Shown: positions 44,059 through 51,431, counted from the first letter of the stretch. The stretch is DNA of 64,000 bases from Bacteroidota bacterium (GCA_023151185.1 JAKLJL010000003.1:62001-126000), one strand, 5' to 3'. The notes: generated by a model from the sequence alone, not told the origin. Made by a program: numbers and translations.

Positions 44059-44769
44059 ATGGAAAATTATTTATGTAATATTTTTTGGATTAGTCTGGCA
44101 ACAGGCTTACTTGGTGGGACAATTAACTTCTTATTCTTAGATGTTCAAGACAAGGATTGGTATAAAGATTTATTTAAAAGCCTTGTAGTTGGTATTGGTG
44201 CATCTTTTGTAGTCCCTTTGTTCTTGCAAACAATTTCAAGCGACTTAATTAACCAATGCAAACAAGACAGTAAATATTACTTTGTGTATGCTGGCTTTTG
44301 CATTGTTGCAGCAATTTTTTCGAAGCGATTTTTAAAGACAGTTGGAGACAATGTTTTGAAGGAAGCTAAAGACGCAAACAGGAAAGCAGAGGAAGCGATA
44401 AGTACAGCAAAAGAGAATGAAGAGAAAGTTAGTGTAATTGTTGCTCAAAATACTGAACCAAATCAAGAAGTATCGTCAAGTAAAATTGACATAAAAGCAA
44501 TTGAAAATGATGTTAAAGAAAAAGTAAAAGGAGACGTGGATAATGTTATTAATGCACTTAAAAGTAGTAAGTATGCTTACAGAACTGCTAAAGGGCTTGC
44601 AAAAGAGGTAAATTCAGATGTCAAAGTAATTACTCAGATATTAGAAGAACTCGAAAAGCATGATGTTGTGAAACACTTTGATAGTTCTAATAGGGAGTCG
44701 GTAGTTTGGGCATTAACAGACTTAGGACACAGGATGTTTAATAAAGAAAACGAAAAGCCTGGTGCCTAA
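44059..44769 (+). CDS. YEATS-associated three-TM protein with C-terminal winged helix
   Basis: 236 residues. Three membrane segments about 7-27, 37-58 and 72-90 include LFKSLVVGIGASFVVPLFLQ and YFVYAGFCIVAAIFSKRFL, which match the pattern of the YEATS-associated three-TM domain described in predicted prokaryotic immune systems. A coiled region (95-150) and a winged-helix-like domain (about 165-230: YRTAKGLAKEVNSDVKVITQ, WALTDLGHRMF) follow. Likely a membrane effector whose winged helix senses nucleic acid or a partner; no YEATS protein is adjacent. Its stop lies inside attC-like site 3, typical of a cassette gene. Confidence 0.7.
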   Translation: MENYLCNIFWISLATGLLGGTINFLFLDVQDKDWYKDLFKSLVVGIGASFVVPLFLQTISSDLINQCKQDSKYYFVYAGFCIVAAIFSKRFLKTVGDNVLKEAKDANRKAEEAISTAKENEEKVSVIVAQNTEPNQEVSSSKIDIKAIENDVKEKVKGDVDNVINALKSSKYAYRTAKGLAKEVNSDVKVITQILEELEKHDVVKHFDSSNRESVVWALTDLGHRMFNKENEKPGA

Positions 44770-44894
44770 CACGGGTTTTGCGTTAGTGGGCGGACAGTGC
44801 GAAAAGAAACATTTGAGCATTTAATAAACGTTGGTGCTGGCAGAGAGTTTTCGGTTTCAAATGCCCACCAACGCAAAGCCCGAAACCGTTACCT
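44764..44894 (+). repeat. attC-like site 3
   Basis: 131 bp from GCCTAAC to GTTACCT. The arms ACGGGTTTTGCGTTAGTGGG and CCCACCAACGCAAAGCCCG pair with few mismatches. It overlaps the stop codon of the preceding gene. Confidence 0.85.
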
Positions 44895-44931
44895 GCAAGC
44901 GTAGCGAACCACGCAGTAACGCCAAAAGACA

Positions 44932-45612
44932 ATGAAAAAAGGAATAATCATACTTGGACTTTTAGGACTTATAATTTGCGGTGGACTTTACGCTAAACGA
45001 AAATTCTATGACCCGAAACACTGTCTTGACAATGCTAAAACTGAAGTAAAACAACTTGCCGACAATAACGAAATAAAAAATGGTGACTTGATTTTTCAAA
45101 CTTCACTTTCTGGACAGAGTAAAGCCATTCAACTTGCCACAAACTCAAAGTATTCCCATTGCGGAATTATTTTCAGTGACAACGGACAGTTTTACGTTTT
45201 TGAAGCAATTCAGCCAGTTAAGTCAACACCGCTCGACAAATGGATTGCTCGTGGCAAGGACGGACATTTTGTAATCAAACGACTTAAAAACGTTGACCAA
45301 GTTTTGACTGCAGAGATACTTCAAAAAATGAAGCAAGAATGCGAAAAATTTAAAGGAAAAAATTATGACCTGACTTTTGAGTGGTCAGACGACAAAATTT
45401 ATTGCTCTGAACTCCTTTGGAAAATATATCAACGTTCAACAGGAATTGAAATCGGAAAACTTCAAAAACTTAGCGACTTTAACTTGACAAATGAAGCTGT
45501 TAAGCAGAAAATGAAAGAACGTTACGGTGACAAAATCCCAACAGAAGAAATTGTAATTTCACCAGCAGCAATATTAGACAGCGAACTATTGACAACAGTA
45601 AAAGAAAACTAA
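44932..45612 (+). CDS. YiiX-like permuted NlpC/P60 (papain-fold) hydrolase, membrane anchored
   Basis: 226 residues. N-terminal membrane segment (GIIILGLLGLIICGGLYA). The catalytic domain of the YiiX/DUF830 type has NGDLIFQTSLSGQSKAIQ, the His motif KYSHCGIIF and the Cys motif KIYCSELLWKIYQ, in permuted order (His before Cys). Such enzymes cleave amide or ester bonds in peptidoglycan, proteins or lipids. The domain faces either the periplasm or the cytoplasm; topology is not decided. Sole gene of its cassette. Confidence 0.8.
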   Translation: MKKGIIILGLLGLIICGGLYAKRKFYDPKHCLDNAKTEVKQLADNNEIKNGDLIFQTSLSGQSKAIQLATNSKYSHCGIIFSDNGQFYVFEAIQPVKSTPLDKWIARGKDGHFVIKRLKNVDQVLTAEILQKMKQECEKFKGKNYDLTFEWSDDKIYCSELLWKIYQRSTGIEIGKLQKLSDFNLTNEAVKQKMKERYGDKIPTEEIVISPAAILDSELLTTVKEN

Positions 45613-45640
45613 TGACAACAACGGGAGACAAAACGCCTGC

Positions 45641-45773
45641 AGGTAACACGGGCTTTGCGTCAGGCGGGGCGACCTGCAAACTTAGAACTTTTTGCTTCTA
45701 ATGATCTTTTGAAAGAAGTTGAAGGTTTGAGATTCGTAATCCCGCCCGCACGCAAAGCCCCGAACCGTTATGT
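45641..45773 (+). repeat. attC-like site 4
   Basis: 133 bp from AGGTAAC to GTTATGT, with arms ACGGGCTTTGCGTCAGGCGG and CCGCCCGCACGCAAAGCCCC and TGCTTCTAAT in the centre. Confidence 0.85.
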
Positions 45774-45801
45774 GCAACCTTAAACGACCATCACAACTGA
45801 A

Positions 45802-46293
45802 ATGACAGACAAGAAAATTGATATTGACCAAATGATGATTGACGAGTGGAGACAACTTGGTTTCTATTACGACTTTGACGAAAGACTTTCTGTAAACCAA
45901 TGGAGGTTTTACGGTAACAAAAGCGGACTACGGAATTTTGTAACACTTCTTGACGACTACACAAGCAGAGCAAGCAACGACAAAGAGTTTGAACACGACC
46001 ACTACGGACCTTACATGTATTTGAAAATTATTACGCTTGACGACCAAGCAATAATTACCGAAAGCGCTATTGGTGGGACAATTACTGACTTAAAAAGATT
46101 GAGAAACATCATTGCTGACAAAATAAACAAAACTGAGCCTGGACAGACTTTTAATATTGATAAAGACTACGGAGACGACAACACAGTAACGGCTAAGTTT
46201 TTTGTAATGGCGGACAACTTTGACCCAGGTTCAATGGACGAATTAATTGTATCCGGACGACAAGAAATAGTAAACAAGAGTTTTACAAAATGA
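45802..46293 (+). CDS. hypothetical cassette protein
   Basis: 163 residues, soluble, acidic; no signal peptide or membrane segment. Conserved-looking motifs: WRQLGFYYDFDE, KSGLRNFVTLLDDY, HDHYGPYMYLKIITL and GTITDLKRLRNIIADKI. The compact alpha/beta pattern resembles small immunity-type proteins, but I do not recognise a family. Sole gene of the cassette between attC-like sites 4 and 5. Confidence 0.65.
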   Translation: MTDKKIDIDQMMIDEWRQLGFYYDFDERLSVNQWRFYGNKSGLRNFVTLLDDYTSRASNDKEFEHDHYGPYMYLKIITLDDQAIITESAIGGTITDLKRLRNIIADKINKTEPGQTFNIDKDYGDDNTVTAKFFVMADNFDPGSMDELIVSGRQEIVNKSFTK

Positions 46294-46315
46294 CGGTTGA
46301 CGAAAGAAAGGCTGC

Positions 46316-46446
46316 ACATAACACGGGTTTTGCGTCAGGCGGGCTGACGTATCACTTGGAGCTTTGTGCTTCTAATAAACTTTAGAAATAAATTGAAACT
46401 TTGTACTCCGAAACCCGCCCGAACGCCAAGCCCGAAAACGTTGGCA
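46316..46446 (+). repeat. attC-like site 5
   Basis: 131 bp from ACATAAC to GTTGGCA, with arms ACGGGTTTTGCGTCAGGCGG and CCGCCCGAACGCCAAGCCCG and central TGCTTCTAATAAACTTTAG. Confidence 0.85.
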
Positions 46447-46468
46447 GCAACTGTAAAAAGACAACACA

Positions 46469-46891
46469 ATGACAGAAGAACAATATATAAAAGAGCGAAT
46501 TGACGACCAAATAAAATGGTATAGTAACAAAGCGACAACAAATAAATTACTTAACCATTGGACTAAGGGAGCAATTATTGTTTTCTCTGCTGCAATTCCA
46601 TTACTTGCGGGACTTGATTTTTGTACGGGATTAAAAAATGTAATCTTAGGAATTCTCGGTGCTTTAATCGCAATATTGTCGGGGCTTTCAGGACTTTTAA
46701 AATTTCAAGAAAAATGGACTGAATATCGCACAACTTCCGAGACATTGAAACACGAAAAAATACTTTTCCAAACAAAAACAGGACCTTACAGCGAAGAAAC
46801 CGAACCGTTTAAACTTTTAGTAACACGAACAGAAAATTTAGTGAGTAAAGAACACTCAGCTTGGAGTCAATATATTAACAAACAAAATTAA
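46469..46891 (+). CDS. SLATT-domain (DUF4231) two-TM membrane protein
   Basis: 140 residues. An N-terminal amphipathic helix (EERIDDQ-type, KERIDDQIKWYSNKA) precedes two membrane segments (about 32-50 and 56-76: GAIIVFSAAIPLLAG, ILGILGALIAILSGLSG). A C-terminal helical bundle follows (FQEKWTEYRTTSETLKHEK, then TENLVSKEHSAW). This is the SLATT/DUF4231 layout. SLATT proteins are predicted pore-forming effectors in nucleotide-signalling immune systems. It lies five bases before a TIR-like gene in the only multi-gene cassette of the array, suggesting an effector-sensor unit. Confidence 0.85.
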   Translation: MTEEQYIKERIDDQIKWYSNKATTNKLLNHWTKGAIIVFSAAIPLLAGLDFCTGLKNVILGILGALIAILSGLSGLLKFQEKWTEYRTTSETLKHEKILFQTKTGPYSEETEPFKLLVTRTENLVSKEHSAWSQYINKQN

Positions 46892-46896
46892 CGAAT

Positions 46897-47319
46897 ATGC
46901 CAGATTTAAAAACTTACGACTTGTTTCTCAGCCACGCTTGGCGTTACAATGATGACTACTATCGTCTTGAAAAAATGCTTAAAGAAGCCCCTCTTTTCAA
47001 ATGGAGAAATTACAGCGTTCCTGTTCATGACCCTCTAATTGACCCAAATACGACAGTTGGAAAAGCAAAACTGACAGAACTTTTAGATAGACAGGTTAGA
47101 CCAGTAAATTGTGTGATAATTATAGGGGGAATGTATGCTGCATATAGTGAATGGATTCTTAAGGAAATTAAATTGGCACAATCTTACAATAAACCTATTA
47201 TTGCAGTTTATCCTTGGGGTCAGTTAAATATGCCAAAAGTTGTTCAGGATGCAGCGGATGAACTTGTGAATTGGCAGACTAGTTCAATTGTCTCAGCCAT
47301 CAGACGAAATTCTATTTAA
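46897..47319 (+). CDS. TIR-like protein (first of two)
   Basis: 140 residues starting five bases after the SLATT gene. It opens with YDLFLSHAWRYNDDYYRLEK, a TIR/ThsB-type first strand. PVNCVIIIGGMYAAYSEWIL (with Glu in SEWI) and NKPIIAVYPWGQ follow in the expected order for the MTH538/TIR-like fold. TIR proteins in Thoeris and related systems convert NAD into signalling nucleotides or degrade it. Catalytic competence is likely but unproven. Confidence 0.8.
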   Translation: MPDLKTYDLFLSHAWRYNDDYYRLEKMLKEAPLFKWRNYSVPVHDPLIDPNTTVGKAKLTELLDRQVRPVNCVIIIGGMYAAYSEWILKEIKLAQSYNKPIIAVYPWGQLNMPKVVQDAADELVNWQTSSIVSAIRRNSI

Positions 47320-47336
47320 TTCTTAAGGGGTTCAAA

Positions 47337-47720
47337 ATGGCAAAGGTTTTTATCAGTTTTGACTATCAAGATATTGAAGCAAAAAAAGTGGTTGACAATT
47401 GGAGTAATCAAAATATTGGACTGGATATAAGTTTATCATCTGAAGAAGGACATAATTACTTAGACAAAGGAGAAAACTTTGTAAGGACAGTATTGAGAGA
47501 AAAAATCAATTCATCACAAGTGGTTCTTGTGTTAGTTGGCAACAATACTCACAACAGACCTTGGGTGGATTATGAAATTCATCACGCAAAATGCCAAGGT
47601 ATCAAAGTGATTTGGACGCAAATTCCTAAAACCAACGGTGCACCGCCAAAAGAAATAAGTAAATTAAACCCAGTTCCGTTTGATATAAATTCAATTCGGA
47701 CAGCAATAAGACTAAAATGA
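47337..47720 (+). CDS. ThsB-like TIR protein (second of two)
   Basis: 127 residues starting 17 bases after the first TIR gene. VFISFDYQDIEAKKVVDNW, VVLVLVGNNTHNRPWVDYEI (putative catalytic Glu in DYEI) and GIKVIWTQIPKT follow the ThsB pattern of MTH538-like TIR domains (DUF1863). ThsB proteins sense phage and make cyclic ADP-ribose-type signals. No ThsA, SLOG or macro-domain partner is present; the only candidate effector is the SLATT protein two genes upstream. Confidence 0.85.
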   Translation: MAKVFISFDYQDIEAKKVVDNWSNQNIGLDISLSSEEGHNYLDKGENFVRTVLREKINSSQVVLVLVGNNTHNRPWVDYEIHHAKCQGIKVIWTQIPKTNGAPPKEISKLNPVPFDINSIRTAIRLK

Positions 47721-47745
47721 CAACAACAAACAAAAGAACAGCAGC

Positions 47746-47876
47746 TGCCAACAAAGACTATATGCAATAAGGGTTTCAGTAGTAATCTGAACATTTTCTC
47801 CCGCTTCAACTTATGTTGTAATATGACAGGAAAGATGCCCGCAATCCCTTACTGCATATAGCCTCGACCGTTGGCA
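47746..47876 (+). repeat. attC-like site 6 (divergent arms)
   Basis: 131 bp from TGCCAAC to GTTGGCA. Arms differ from the others (ACTATATGCAATAAGGG with CCCTTACTGCATATAG) but pair with each other, as expected if structure rather than sequence is conserved. Confidence 0.8.
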
Positions 47877-47906
47877 GCAACTTTTTATGACACCGTTTAA
47901 TATTAT

Positions 47907-48506
47907 ATGAGACCAAATTCAAGACTTGACAAAACAATAAATGGACTGAATGAGTTGGTGCAAAGGCACAACAAGCAGGACAAATTCAAAATCTCAAAAG
48001 ATTACATCACAATAGAGGCAAACGGCTCACAGTTTTTGGGAACAATATTTTACGTGTCCGTTATTCTTCTTTTGCCAGCAGGACTTTTAGTGTACCACTT
48101 ATTGACCGACAACACGAATACAATCATATTTTGGTTATTTCTCTTCGAAGTTTTATTTGGGTATGACTTGTGGAAAATGACAAAAGGTAATACTTTACTC
48201 ACCATTGACTTCACAACAAAACAGTTTCGCATTGAAAACATTAACGGTGTTTTCAAAACGTGGTTTAAAACTAAGTCTATAGCTTTTGACGAGCTAACAG
48301 AAGTTTGTCTAAAGGAAAAGTCAGTTGTAAGTAAATATAGCAGAACTGTTTGGCTACAATTGACAGGAACAGATAAACAAAAGAACAGCATTGTATTCAC
48401 GGACATGAGTAATGATTACCCAGAAAGTTCGATCGCAAGAAAAGTAAAGGTATTATTCGATGTTATTATTTGGACACAAAAACAAAATATAGTGCATGCT
48501 GTGTGA
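47907..48506 (+). CDS. two-TM cassette protein with PH-like C-terminal domain
   Basis: 199 residues. Two adjacent membrane segments near 50-72 and 78-95 (FYVSVILLLPAGLLVYHLL, IIFWLFLFEVLFGYDLW) follow a soluble N-terminal 45 residues. The C-terminal part (LLTIDFTTKQFRIENINGVF, SIAFDELTEVCLKE) looks like a bacterial PH-type beta barrel. Function unknown. Sole gene of its cassette. Confidence 0.6.
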   Translation: MRPNSRLDKTINGLNELVQRHNKQDKFKISKDYITIEANGSQFLGTIFYVSVILLLPAGLLVYHLLTDNTNTIIFWLFLFEVLFGYDLWKMTKGNTLLTIDFTTKQFRIENINGVFKTWFKTKSIAFDELTEVCLKEKSVVSKYSRTVWLQLTGTDKQKNSIVFTDMSNDYPESSIARKVKVLFDVIIWTQKQNIVHAV

Positions 48507-48521
48507 AACGACTAAAGCAGC

Positions 48522-48654
48522 TGCCAACACGGGTTTTGCGTCAGGCGGGCTGATGTGCAAAACTTAGAGATTTGTGCTTCTATTCGAGTGTATTGCAGTT
48601 TGACAGTTTTGTGCTTCGAAACCCGCCCGAACGCAAAGCCCGAAACCGTTATGC
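48522..48654 (+). repeat. attC-like site 7
   Basis: 133 bp from TGCCAAC to GTTATGC, with arms ACGGGTTTTGCGTCAGGCGG and CCGCCCGAACGCAAAGCCCG. Confidence 0.85.
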
Positions 48655-48674
48655 CCTATTTTAAGAAACGACAT

Positions 48675-49490
48675 ATGAACAAGTTGATAGCTATATTTTT
48701 ACTTTTTTCTACAAATCTGCTTTATGGACAAAGCTTTCTTGACAATGACCTAAAATTTAAAGGGGTCGTAAAGGCAGTTTATCAATTTGAATTTCGTGCT
48801 ACAGAAAAAGACGGTAAAATAATAAAAGGAGACACTATTGAATGTTCTGAGCTTAAATATGAATTTGACGATAAAAGCAGACTTCTAACAGAAAAGTATT
48901 GCTTAATGGACCTTCTATCATCATATAAATACAAATATGACAAAAGTGGAAGACTCATTGAACGAATGAATTTTGACGGACTTGACCGCAAATATGTATA
49001 TGATTCTTTAGGCAATCAAGTGAAAGAGTTAATGTTTGACAGTGAAGGACTAATGGGGTTTTGGACTTATAAGTATGACAATAAAGGTAATAAAATTGAA
49101 AGAACAGGATATTTGGGTGAAGATTTTGTCGAGCGATGGATATACGAGTATGACCAAGACTATAAGAAAATAAAAGAATTTATGGTTGGAGAAGAGCCTG
49201 ATTATAGTCCAACTTATATGGTTAAAACTTTTGAATATGACAACGAAGGAAGACTTATTACAATCTTATGGACAGACCCAAAAACAAAAATAACCTCAGT
49301 AGATAAATATAAATACAACGATAAAAACGACATAATTGAGCATTACAATAAGAATGACTTTCAACGTGGCATTGAAGAACTAAAAACTTTTATATACCAG
49401 TATGATAAGAATAGAAATTGGATACAAAGAATAGAATACAAAAACTCAAGTCCAACCACTTTGACCGAAAGAAAAATTGAATACAGATAG
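48675..49490 (+). CDS. exported YD/Rhs-like repeat protein
   Basis: 271 residues from ATG 48675, which starts a signal peptide (MNKLIAIFLLFSTNLLYGQ); earlier in-frame ATGs fall inside the attC-like site. The mature part consists of short tyrosine-rich repeats (YKYDKSGRLIERM, YVYDSLGNQVKEL, YKYDNKGNKIERT, FEYDNEGRLITI, YKYNDKNDIIEHY) of about 20-25 residues, the YD-repeat pattern of small Bacteroidota surface proteins. Likely periplasmic or outer-membrane. No toxin domain is visible. Confidence 0.75.
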   Translation: MNKLIAIFLLFSTNLLYGQSFLDNDLKFKGVVKAVYQFEFRATEKDGKIIKGDTIECSELKYEFDDKSRLLTEKYCLMDLLSSYKYKYDKSGRLIERMNFDGLDRKYVYDSLGNQVKELMFDSEGLMGFWTYKYDNKGNKIERTGYLGEDFVERWIYEYDQDYKKIKEFMVGEEPDYSPTYMVKTFEYDNEGRLITILWTDPKTKITSVDKYKYNDKNDIIEHYNKNDFQRGIEELKTFIYQYDKNRNWIQRIEYKNSSPTTLTERKIEYR

Positions 49491-49502
49491 AAAAAAAACA
49501 GG

Positions 49503-49634
49503 GCATAACACGGGTTTTGCGTCAGGCGGGCTGACGTGGAAACTCGAAGCTAAGTGCTTCTAATAAACATTAGTAATAATATGAAGCTTTGTGCTCCGTT
49601 ACCCGCCCGGACGCAAAGCCCCAAACCGTTAGGC
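49503..49634 (+). repeat. attC-like site 8
   Basis: 132 bp from GCATAAC to GTTAGGC, with arms ACGGGTTTTGCGTCAGGCGG and CCGCCCGGACGCAAAGCCCC and central TGCTTCTAATAAACATTAG. Confidence 0.85.
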
Positions 49635-49649
49635 AAAATTAAATGGAGA

Positions 49650-50303
49650 ATGAGCATTAAAATTCTTTTAATAATAGCTTTGAGTGTCTTTACACTTTCG
49701 ACCTTTGCACAAAGAAAATCCTTTGTTGGACTTTATGGAGAGTGCCCAAAAGGCTATTTTGCATGCACACAATTAGAACTCAAAAGTGACAGTACATTTG
49801 AATATTATGTTTTCTTTGATGTAGGAGGGGGAACCATAAAAAAAGGGACTTGGGTAGTCGAAGAAGATACGTTGATTCTAAATACATTTAATCAACCTAA
49901 ATTTGCAAGGGGTTACAAGATTTTAGATACTGCATACAGTGATAATAAGAAAATTTATTGTCTTGATAGAGATAGTGTTCCAATTTTTTATGGAACAATA
50001 GTAATTAATCATTCTGACACAATTACCCTTGATGAAAACGGAAAAACAATCTATTATGGGGAAATAAAAAATATACAAATTTCAGGTTTAATGACTCAAA
50101 AAAGTGACTTTACAGTAAATTTTAATAATTATTCGGAAATCGAATTCTTTGTTGACAATTTTGTATGTCATAATCCAGATTATTTGACAAATGAAAAGTT
50201 AATTATTAATGGGAATGAGATTAAAGAGTACTATCATTGTCATGGTAAATTTGCTGAAAAAGGATTGAAGAAAACGAATATTAAGAATAGAAGATTTAAA
50301 TAA
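49650..50303 (+). CDS. exported hypothetical cassette protein
   Basis: 217 residues from ATG 49650, beginning a signal peptide (MSIKILLIIALSVFTLSTFA). Upstream in-frame codons belong to the attC-like site. The mature protein is beta-rich (STFEYYVFFDVGGGTIKKGT, WVVEEDTLILNTF), like small Bacteroidota lipocalin-like or META-type exported proteins, then a more polar C-terminal half ending in a basic tail (KKTNIKNRRFK). No family recognised. Last complete cassette gene before attC-like site 9. Confidence 0.6.
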   Translation: MSIKILLIIALSVFTLSTFAQRKSFVGLYGECPKGYFACTQLELKSDSTFEYYVFFDVGGGTIKKGTWVVEEDTLILNTFNQPKFARGYKILDTAYSDNKKIYCLDRDSVPIFYGTIVINHSDTITLDENGKTIYYGEIKNIQISGLMTQKSDFTVNFNNYSEIEFFVDNFVCHNPDYLTNEKLIINGNEIKEYYHCHGKFAEKGLKKTNIKNRRFK

Positions 50304-50310
50304 TAACTTT

Positions 50311-50442
50311 GCCTAACATGCGGTATAAAACATTGGGGTTTAATTGGCTATGCAAGCAGTGTCTCTCGCATCAAAGTTGGTTGTATCTTGATAGTGCAGT
50401 GCTCCGTAATCCCCAACGATTTCATACCGCCGGCCGTTATGC
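50311..50442 (+). repeat. attC-like site 9, last of the array
   Basis: 132 bp from GCCTAAC to GTTATGC. Arms CATGCGGTATAAAACATTGGGG and its complement region (CCCCAACGATTTCATACCGC) pair well although their sequence differs from sites 3-5, 7 and 8. Confidence 0.8.
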
Positions 50443-50457
50443 AAAAATAACGAACCA

Positions 50458-50489
50458 TTCCCTTTTTGGGAACTTTTTTTGTACCTTTG
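50458..50489 (+). promoter_or_regulatory. small terminator and Bacteroidota-type promoter before HigBA
   Basis: TTCCC-TTTTT-GGGAA followed by CTTTTTTT is a short terminator. TACCTTTG at 50482-50489 fits the Bacteroidota -7 element TAnnTTTG, 17 bases before the toxin start. The promoter type supports a Bacteroidota origin for the island. Confidence 0.6.
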
Positions 50490-50506
50490 ACAAAAATTGA
50501 GTACAA

Positions 50507-50800
50507 TTGAGAGTTATAGCAAAGAAAACTTTAAGGGACTTTTGGGACAAACATGCTGATTGCGAACAGCAATTGAAAGCCTGGTTTCAAGAAGCGGAAA
50601 AAGCAGAATGGAAAAATCCTAATGAGATAAATTTGAACTATCCAAGTGCAAGTATTCTCTCAGATAATAGAATTGTGTTCAATATTAAGGGGAATAATTA
50701 CAGACTTATTGTAAAGATTAATTATGATTACCAAATGGTGTGGATCAGATTTGTTGGAACACACGCAGAGTATGATAAAATTAACGCTAATAAAATTTGA
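50507..50800 (+). CDS. higB: HigB-family mRNA interferase toxin
   Basis: 97 residues from a TTG start; the family begins with MRVIAKKTL, matching here. Motifs KTLRDFWDKHADCEQQLKAW, FNIKGNNYRLIVKINYDYQ and IRFVGTHAEYDKI are diagnostic for the HigB toxin family (RelE-like fold), which cuts mRNA on ribosomes. Toxin before antitoxin is the usual HigBA order. The antitoxin starts one base after the stop. Confidence 0.92.
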   Translation: MRVIAKKTLRDFWDKHADCEQQLKAWFQEAEKAEWKNPNEINLNYPSASILSDNRIVFNIKGNNYRLIVKINYDYQMVWIRFVGTHAEYDKINANKI

Positions 50801-50801
50801 C

Positions 50802-51158
50802 ATGAACATAAAGCCAATTAAATCGGAAAATGATTATACAGAAGCTCTTAAAAGGCTTGAAATACTTTTTGATGCAAAAAGAGGTACGGAAGAAGGTGAC
50901 GAACTTGAAATCCTCAGCATTCTTATTGATCAATATGAAAATGAGAATTATCCAATTGAACTGCCAGATCCTGTAGAGGCAATCAAATTCAGAATGGAAC
51001 AATCTGGTTACAAACAATCAGATTTAGCCAATGTAATTGGATTAAAAAGTAGAGCAAGCGAAATTTTAAGTAGAAAAAGGAAACTTTCCCTTGAAATGAT
51101 TAGGATGCTTCATGGTAAATGGAATATTCCAACAGATGTTCTAATCCAAAACTATTAA
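50802..51158 (+). CDS. higA: HigA-family antitoxin with helix-turn-helix
   Basis: 118 residues from ATG 50802, one base after the toxin stop; an ATG-initiated reading from 50724 would overlap the toxin and is rejected. The N-terminal half (YTEALKRLEILFDAKRGTEE, GDELEILSILIDQYE) binds the toxin. The C-terminal HTH is FRMEQSGYKQSDLANVIGLK, then SRASEILSRKRKLSLEMIR. No attC-like site follows, so the pair either ends the array or belongs to the flanking DNA. Confidence 0.92.
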   Translation: MNIKPIKSENDYTEALKRLEILFDAKRGTEEGDELEILSILIDQYENENYPIELPDPVEAIKFRMEQSGYKQSDLANVIGLKSRASEILSRKRKLSLEMIRMLHGKWNIPTDVLIQNY

Positions 51159-51284
51159 ATGCACGAATACTATCCTCGGTAGCTGTGAGAGTGTTCAATA
51201 AAGTGTATTCCACCCCGCCTCGTCTTTGTCAATCACCGGGTGCCCCCGCCCGCCTGATAAAAGCTGCCGGTTAACTCCGCCTTC

Positions 51285-51318
51285 TTATCATTTTGATAAA
51301 AGCTTATCGGGATGATAA
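51285..51318. promoter_or_regulatory. tandem candidate operator palindromes upstream of the GH5-GH26 pair
   Basis: TTATCATTTTGATAA (51285-51299) and TTATCGGGATGATAA (51304-51318) have perfect 5-bp arms with unrelated 5-bp centres, spaced 19 bp. They lie just right of the A+T-rich island and 114 bp before the GH5 start. Confidence 0.6.
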
Positions 51319-51371
51319 CCCGGTGCCGGGTGCCGGGCGTGAATCCGGGCAGGGCAGCCCGGCGTGGGCTT

Positions 51372-51386
51372 TGGCACGAAATTCGT
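51372..51386 (+). promoter_or_regulatory. possible sigma54-like -24 element
   Basis: CTTTGGCACGAAATTCGTT has a perfect TTGGCACG -24 block, 53 bases after the palindromes. The -12 block reads TCGT rather than TTGC, keeping only the first base of the GC pair. A matching CTTTGGCACAA occurs before the sugar transporter gene. Confidence 0.4.
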
Positions 51387-51431
51387 TCTCTTTCAGGCAC
51401 ATCACCTCAATCTGCACAACAGGATGCTGCC

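Larger units (their letters stand above)
35390..51170. mobile_element. A+T-rich defence island with integron-like cassette array
   Basis: Between two G+C-rich halves of a mannan locus lies about 15.8 kb of A+T-rich DNA with different codon use and gene content: a four-gene defence-type operon, nine attC-like sites with cassette genes, and HigBA. No transposase, phage integrase or integron integrase is present. Exact ends are not defined by terminal repeats; bounds are where composition changes. Confidence 0.8.

Noticed and set aside
50724-50801. Earlier start for HigA overlapping HigB
   Set aside because: The extra residues are an out-of-frame reading of the toxin's conserved end; the ATG at 50802 directly follows the toxin stop.
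35390-51170. Prophage or conjugative element
   Set aside because: No structural phage genes, integrase, relaxase or transfer genes are seen; the content is defence genes and cassette sites.
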